A stretch of DNA of 64,000 nt from positions 47,181 to 111,180 of the forward strand of contig NZ_JAAZQX010000005.1 in the NCBI RefSeq assembly GCF_012371325.1. Direction: 5' to 3'. The stretch is from Acinetobacter sp. A2 (GTDB lineage Bacteria > Pseudomonadota > Gammaproteobacteria > Pseudomonadales > Moraxellaceae). The first letter of the stretch is position 1. Each line of letters starts with the position of its first letter. This document shows positions 60,979-64,000 of this stretch, piece after piece. The position numbers and the translations under genes are program-made. The notes beneath the pieces were generated by a model. That model was not told the DNA's origin. It searched no databases and saw nothing but the letters and a program-made list of their open reading frames with translations.

Positions 60979-61614
60979 TTAAGGCGAAAGTAACACAGGG
61001 TCTTCAATGCTATAACCTGTTTCAAAAGGGATACCTAAATATTTCATGGTCATTAGCACTTTATTGTGTTGCGGAATTTGATAGCGCTGAGAAATACTTA
61101 ATCCTGTTTTATAATCCACTGCCTTTTGGACAGGACTTTTATACTTGCCATATCGTATGCGGTAGGTGTAGCTAAATTGAGGAACTTTAATTTCAGGATC
61201 AAACCAGGATGCGACGTAGACTGTCTTCTTTGAAAGGATTTGAATTTTGGCAGAACTGGCACGGATTGGCGTTAAAGGTTTCAACCGCTTTTTAATTTTA
61301 GCAATTTCACGATCAAATTTTTGACTGTTCTGATCATAATCAATGCGTTTGGTTTTTGGATTGATATACAGTGATTTAACCTCAATCAGTTTTACAGGTG
61401 ACTGTTTGGAATTCGTTTGTGTACGGTTGAGTTGATAGTAATACAATTGCGGTAAACGACCACGACCATCTAAATAATGTCGCATTAAATAGACTTTTTG
61501 ATCTGCTTGATCTAAACCTAAAACTTCAATATTTTGTGGACCACCAACAGTTGCAAAAGCAAAACTAGGTAGCCATAAACTGGCAGTAACGAACAGAATA
61601 ACGTTGTAGCGCAT
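60979..61614 (-). CDS. Secreted hypothetical protein
   Basis: The 211-residue protein has a signal peptide (MRYNVILFVTASLWLPSFAFA), so it is exported. The mature part is basic and beta-rich, with repeated Tyr/Lys/Pro segments (VYLMRHYLDGRGRLPQLYYYQL; FSYTYRIRYGKYKSPVQKAVDY), and has no cysteines. I do not recognise a domain. The Met at residue 5 of the longer frame (61614) is preferred as the start because it begins the signal peptide cleanly. It converges on prpC. Confidence 0.65.
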   Translation of the reverse strand: MRYNVILFVTASLWLPSFAFATVGGPQNIEVLGLDQADQKVYLMRHYLDGRGRLPQLYYYQLNRTQTNSKQSPVKLIEVKSLYINPKTKRIDYDQNSQKFDREIAKIKKRLKPLTPIRASSAKIQILSKKTVYVASWFDPEIKVPQFSYTYRIRYGKYKSPVQKAVDYKTGLSISQRYQIPQHNKVLMTMKYLGIPFETGYSIEDPVLLSP

Positions 61615-61706
61615 GGCATAGATCATCCACTTTATACATAAAGCGAGTGTACGACTGAACCATGAATAAAGTGTGTGAATTATGCAGTTTACTTTTTAGG
61701 TTTATT

Positions 61707-62204
61707 TCAAGATGTCATTGGCGTATTAGAATCTTGCTGGATTAAATCTATTAGGTTTTGAGCAACCAAATTGGTTAATTGTTCTAGACGTTGTAAAGGA
61801 TTACCTTCTAAAAAATATTGGTAATGATAAGTCTGCTGCAGATATTGAATGGCGATAAAAAATGTTCCGACGGGCTTTTCAGGTGTGGCACTGCCACCTG
61901 GTTTGAGTAAACCTGTGCATGCTACTACAAAGTCCGCACGGCTAAATAACTTTTGCCCCTGAATTGCCATGGCTTGAGTGACTTCGGGTGATTCAGCGGT
62001 ATAAGTATCAATTAGTTCTGCGCTGACTTTCAGGATTTCACGTTTAATGCTTGGATCGTAACTGACCAATCCACCGAGTAAAATATTCGCACCACTATTT
62101 TTATAGATAGAAAATTGGCTACATAAATAACCAGAACTGGCACTTTCAATAAAAGCCACTGTTAGTTGGCGTTGTTCAAGTAAGGCACAGCAATGTTTGA
62201 GCAT
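61707..62204 (-). CDS. CinA C-terminal family amidohydrolase (PncC-like)
   Basis: The 165-residue protein matches the CinA C-terminal domain, which deamidates nicotinamide mononucleotide. Signatures are TVAFIESASSGYLCSQFS near 15, GANILLGGLVSYDPSIKREIL near 33, and VVACTGLLKPGGSATPEKPVGTFFIAI near 92. The usual AEScTGG is ESASSGY here, so one conserved Thr/Gly pair differs. It is a stand-alone domain without the CinA N-terminal half. Confidence 0.85.
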   Translation of the reverse strand: MLKHCCALLEQRQLTVAFIESASSGYLCSQFSIYKNSGANILLGGLVSYDPSIKREILKVSAELIDTYTAESPEVTQAMAIQGQKLFSRADFVVACTGLLKPGGSATPEKPVGTFFIAIQYLQQTYHYQYFLEGNPLQRLEQLTNLVAQNLIDLIQQDSNTPMTS

Positions 62205-62416
62205 GATTCATCTGCAAGGGAATAGAGTAAGCTATTTAAGTGTACTGAATTTTCTGTACTTGTGCGGAAAATCATCAATCTAAAATTGGTTTTAATCTCA
62301 TCACTGCTGATTTAACTGCATATAAATACAGCGAAATTTACAATTATGAGTTTAATCAGGGCATAAACGGTGATAAAAATAAAAGTAAAGCAAAAAGTAA
62401 GATAAGGCAGGTGCTC

Positions 62417-62647
62417 ATGAAAACAACAGTAAAATATATGGTATTAAAAAGTTTGGATTATCAATTGGGTACACCTTTATTTCAGGAAGAAATTGAGGCA
62501 GATGCTCAATATTTTGATCAAATACCAAATATTATCGAATATCAAAATATGCGATTTAGAGTAATCAGCAAAGAGCAGAAGCGTTTACAGCTCACTGAAG
62601 AAAACGAAGAAAATCAGACCATCATTGTAAGAGTTATTGTGGTTTAA
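62417..62647 (+). CDS. Small hypothetical protein
   Basis: I do not recognise this 76-residue protein. It starts MKTTVKYMVLKSLDYQLGTP and is rich in Glu and Gln (FQEEIEADAQYFDQ; LTEENEENQT), ending in a hydrophobic strand (IIVRVIVV). It could be a small soluble regulator or toxin-antitoxin-like protein, with no direct support for either. The ATG at 62417 has CAGG 5 bases upstream; a GTG two codons earlier is possible. Confidence 0.6.
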   Translation: MKTTVKYMVLKSLDYQLGTPLFQEEIEADAQYFDQIPNIIEYQNMRFRVISKEQKRLQLTEENEENQTIIVRVIVV

Positions 62648-63187
62648 ACACAGCAATTGTCTAGTTTTGAAGCTAAGCGGTTGAGGAAGGGTTTACAAGT
62701 ATTTATTGTGAAATCCACACTTTGAGCCGCTTCTTTGTAGAGTTTGGTATATTTGATTACAGAAATATAGGGTTCATCTGAAACAAAATGCCAAATGCTT
62801 TGGGTCTATCTAAAATCATATTTTGATGTTTGAATTGAAAAAAACGACTAACTTTTTGTTTATTAATATTTTTAAATTTTAGGGTGAATTTTAAAGTTTC
62901 CACAGGATCTTTTTTAGCAACAACGTCCTAAATATTACACTTTACTCAAAGCGATAGTACAGTTTGCAAGATGCTTACAAGAATTTTTAAAGATAATTGA
63001 ATTTTATAAAAATATTATTTGAATAGACGTTATATTTTGGTTTTTCTTATATTGTTAAATTATAAAGTGATTTTTATAATGTAGTTACAATATTGTATTT
63101 TGTTTGTAGCTTTTGAGCTTTTTTGTTATTGTTGTAAATGTGATTTGCATCACATAATGATGGCTAAGAAAGATTGAGCAAAATACA
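62648..63187. other. 540-base AT-rich region with CRP-like site at its end
   Basis: No convincing gene is visible here. The sequence is AT-rich, most strongly from about 62990 to 63110. It holds a perfect CRP-type palindrome at 63138-63155. Confidence 0.5.
63138..63155. promoter_or_regulatory. CRP/Vfr-type palindrome
   Basis: ATGTGAT-TTGC-ATCACAT is perfectly symmetric and contains the E. coli CRP half sites TGTGA and TCACA with the 6-base spacing. It lies 33 bases before the ATG of a small membrane ORF. Acinetobacter encodes a CRP/Vfr-type protein, so binding is plausible but untested. Confidence 0.65.
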
Positions 63188-63352
63188 ATGAATCAAAATG
63201 TAATCATCAGCATGGCACTGATCATTTTAGCTGTGGGAATTTCACTGGGTGTGTATGTATATTTTGATCAGAAGCAAAAACAGAATGAAGAAATCCAGAT
63301 GATCATTACTGAAGCCCGTCAGGGATTGGTCGAGTTAGATCGAAAACCATGA
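63188..63352 (+). CDS. 54-residue single-span membrane protein
   Basis: The ORF encodes MNQNVIISMALIILAVGISL, a hydrophobic span to about residue 26, then a charged helix (DQKQKQNEEIQMIITEARQGLVELDRKP). This looks like a small inner-membrane protein with a cytoplasmic or periplasmic helical tail. I do not recognise a family. A weak GAG lies upstream of the ATG. The CRP-type palindrome is upstream, and a terminator lies about 160 bases downstream. Confidence 0.6.
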   Translation: MNQNVIISMALIILAVGISLGVYVYFDQKQKQNEEIQMIITEARQGLVELDRKP

Positions 63353-63508
63353 TCAGACTCTATGGCCTTACATCAGCGTTAAAGTTGAGATGTTTGAATG
63401 GTATGTATTGATTTAAAACACAGCAAGAAATTGTAATTTTCTGCCAGTGAATATCAAGTGAATGACGATAAAATAAGCGAATAGAACATTGCTGTAGTTT
63501 CTTAGTTT

Positions 63509-63536
63509 TCCCACATTCCCATGTGGGATTTTTTTT
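63509..63536 (+). terminator. Terminator before the IS element
   Basis: TCCCACAT pairs with ATGTGGGA around TCCC, followed by eight T. It probably ends transcription of the small membrane ORF. Confidence 0.88.
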
Positions 63537-63647
63537 GCCTGAAAATTATTAAAAGCATTGGTTGGGTGGTGAGGGGGGTAATCCCCCCTAAAAATAATAG
63601 GATCTAAAAGTAGAATTTTCTCTTAAGATACGAGCAGGAGATTCTGC

Positions 63648-63928
63648 ATGAAAACATCTAAATTTACTGACAGCCAGATCATGTCCATTTTAAAACAGGC
63701 GAAGTCTGGCACACCTGTAGCCACCCTTTGTCGTGAACATGGCATGAGTAATGCCACGTTTTATAAATGGCGTGCCAAATATGGCGGTATGGATACCTCA
63801 TTGATGGCTCGACTGAAAGAGCTGGAAGCAGAAAATACCAGACTAAAAAAATGTATGCTGAAGAGCGATTAAAGGCCGAAATCATCCAGGAAGCGATGGC
63901 AATGAGTAGCACTGCTACGCAAGGGTAA
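63648..63928 (+). pseudogene. IS3-family transposase OrfA, frameshifted
   Basis: OrfA carries the helix-turn-helix FTDSQIMSILKQAKSGTPV, then LCREHGMSNATFYKWRAKYGG and a leucine-zipper-like LKELEAENTRLKK. In the first frame it stops at 63872 after a run of seven A (63845-63851). Shifting -1 there restores the family sequence MYAEERLKAEIIQEAMA to a stop at 63928. The family normally needs eight A, so this copy has a one-base deletion or slips at that run. GAGCAGGAGAT precedes the ATG. Confidence 0.85.
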
Positions 63929-64000
63929 AGCCATCTTGCCGGCGTAAGATGGCACAACAGGCAGTTGCCCAGCATGCCATTAGTATTCGTTTGGCTTGTA
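63928..64000 (+). CDS. IS3-family transposase OrfB, N-terminal fragment
   Basis: The third frame reads KPSCRRKMAQQAVAQHAISI then RLAC to the window edge, matching the start of IS3-type OrfB, in the -1 frame relative to restored orfA. The DDE catalytic core lies beyond the window. A start codon cannot be identified; in this family OrfB is normally made as a frameshift fusion with OrfA. Confidence 0.7.

Larger units (their letters stand above)
63570..64000 (+). mobile_element. IS3-family insertion sequence, left part (cut by window edge)
   Basis: The orfA and the start of orfB are typical of IS3-family transposases. The left boundary is uncertain; TGAGGGGGG at 63570, next to a GGGGGG-TAAT-CCCCCC hairpin, is a candidate terminal TG end. 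The right end lies outside the window. The right inverted repeat and target duplication are therefore not visible. Confidence 0.8.

Noticed and set aside
63679..63975. 98-codon minus-strand ORF over the IS3 element
   Set aside because: It is antisense to transposase orfA/orfB. It overlaps the real reading frames and has no recognisable domain.

Overview
This window looks like ordinary chromosome from an Acinetobacter-type gammaproteobacterium. It is AT-rich, and its gene set and local orders fit that genus: pyrG-kdsA-eno-ftsB-ispD, alkR divergent from alkM, prmB-aroC, and a bd-oxidase operon with cydP in front and cydX-ybgE behind. The species was not determined. I saw no rRNA or tRNA genes, no CRISPR array and no prophage. 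The only clear mobile element is an IS3-family copy cut off by the right edge.

Layout. 0.2-5.4 kb: a periplasmic phosphodiester glycosidase-like protein, small unknowns, trmA, a class III sirtuin and glutaryl-CoA dehydrogenase. 5.4-11.5 kb: a hydrolase and a PadR repressor divergent from 2,4-dienoyl-CoA reductase, an NTF2-like protein, a YheT-like hydrolase and a lipoprotein. 11.7-20.8 kb: CTP synthase, KDO-8-P synthase, enolase, FtsB, IspD, RodA, an AEC carrier, IspF and a dual-specificity-phosphatase-like protein. 20.8-24.4 kb: DAHP synthase, a TauE-type carrier and LpxB. 24.4-31.1 kb: an alkane-use block (AlkR, AlkM, two acyl-CoA dehydrogenases) and a UbiB-type kinase. 31.2-38 kb: PrmB, AroC and the cyd operon. 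38.4-47.5 kb: a membrane OB-fold protein, a Rieske protein coupled to a PfkB-type kinase, GNAT, a large M16 peptidase, PldA and a KtrAB-type potassium system. 47.6-60.9 kb: IlvA, RpiA, a YgjP-like peptidase, ArgC, ClpS-ClpA, YnfA, ArgF, a TetR regulator and PrpB-PrpC. 61-64 kb: small unknowns, a CinA-type amidase, a short membrane protein behind a CRP-like palindrome, and the IS3 end.

How the parts work together. Several genes converge on fatty-acid and hydrocarbon catabolism: AlkM oxidises alkanes, the acyl-CoA dehydrogenases and FadH feed beta-oxidation, GcdH handles glutaryl-CoA, and PrpBC removes propionyl-CoA from odd-chain substrates. Envelope functions are also well represented (KdsA, LpxB, RodA, FtsB, PldA). 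Most convergent gene pairs are separated by clear hairpin-plus-T-run terminators.

Most notable observations. (1) Paired PadR-type palindromes 42 bp apart bracket the fadH promoter. (2) One acyl-CoA dehydrogenase lacks the catalytic Glu at both known positions and sits beside an apparently active one. (3) A phosphatase-fold protein has lost the P-loop arginine. (4) A perfect CRP-type palindrome precedes a 54-residue membrane ORF. (5) A minus-strand terminator with no gene feeding it, upstream of argC, may end a small RNA. I did not find a clearly new multi-gene system; the findings are candidate details within a mostly core region.
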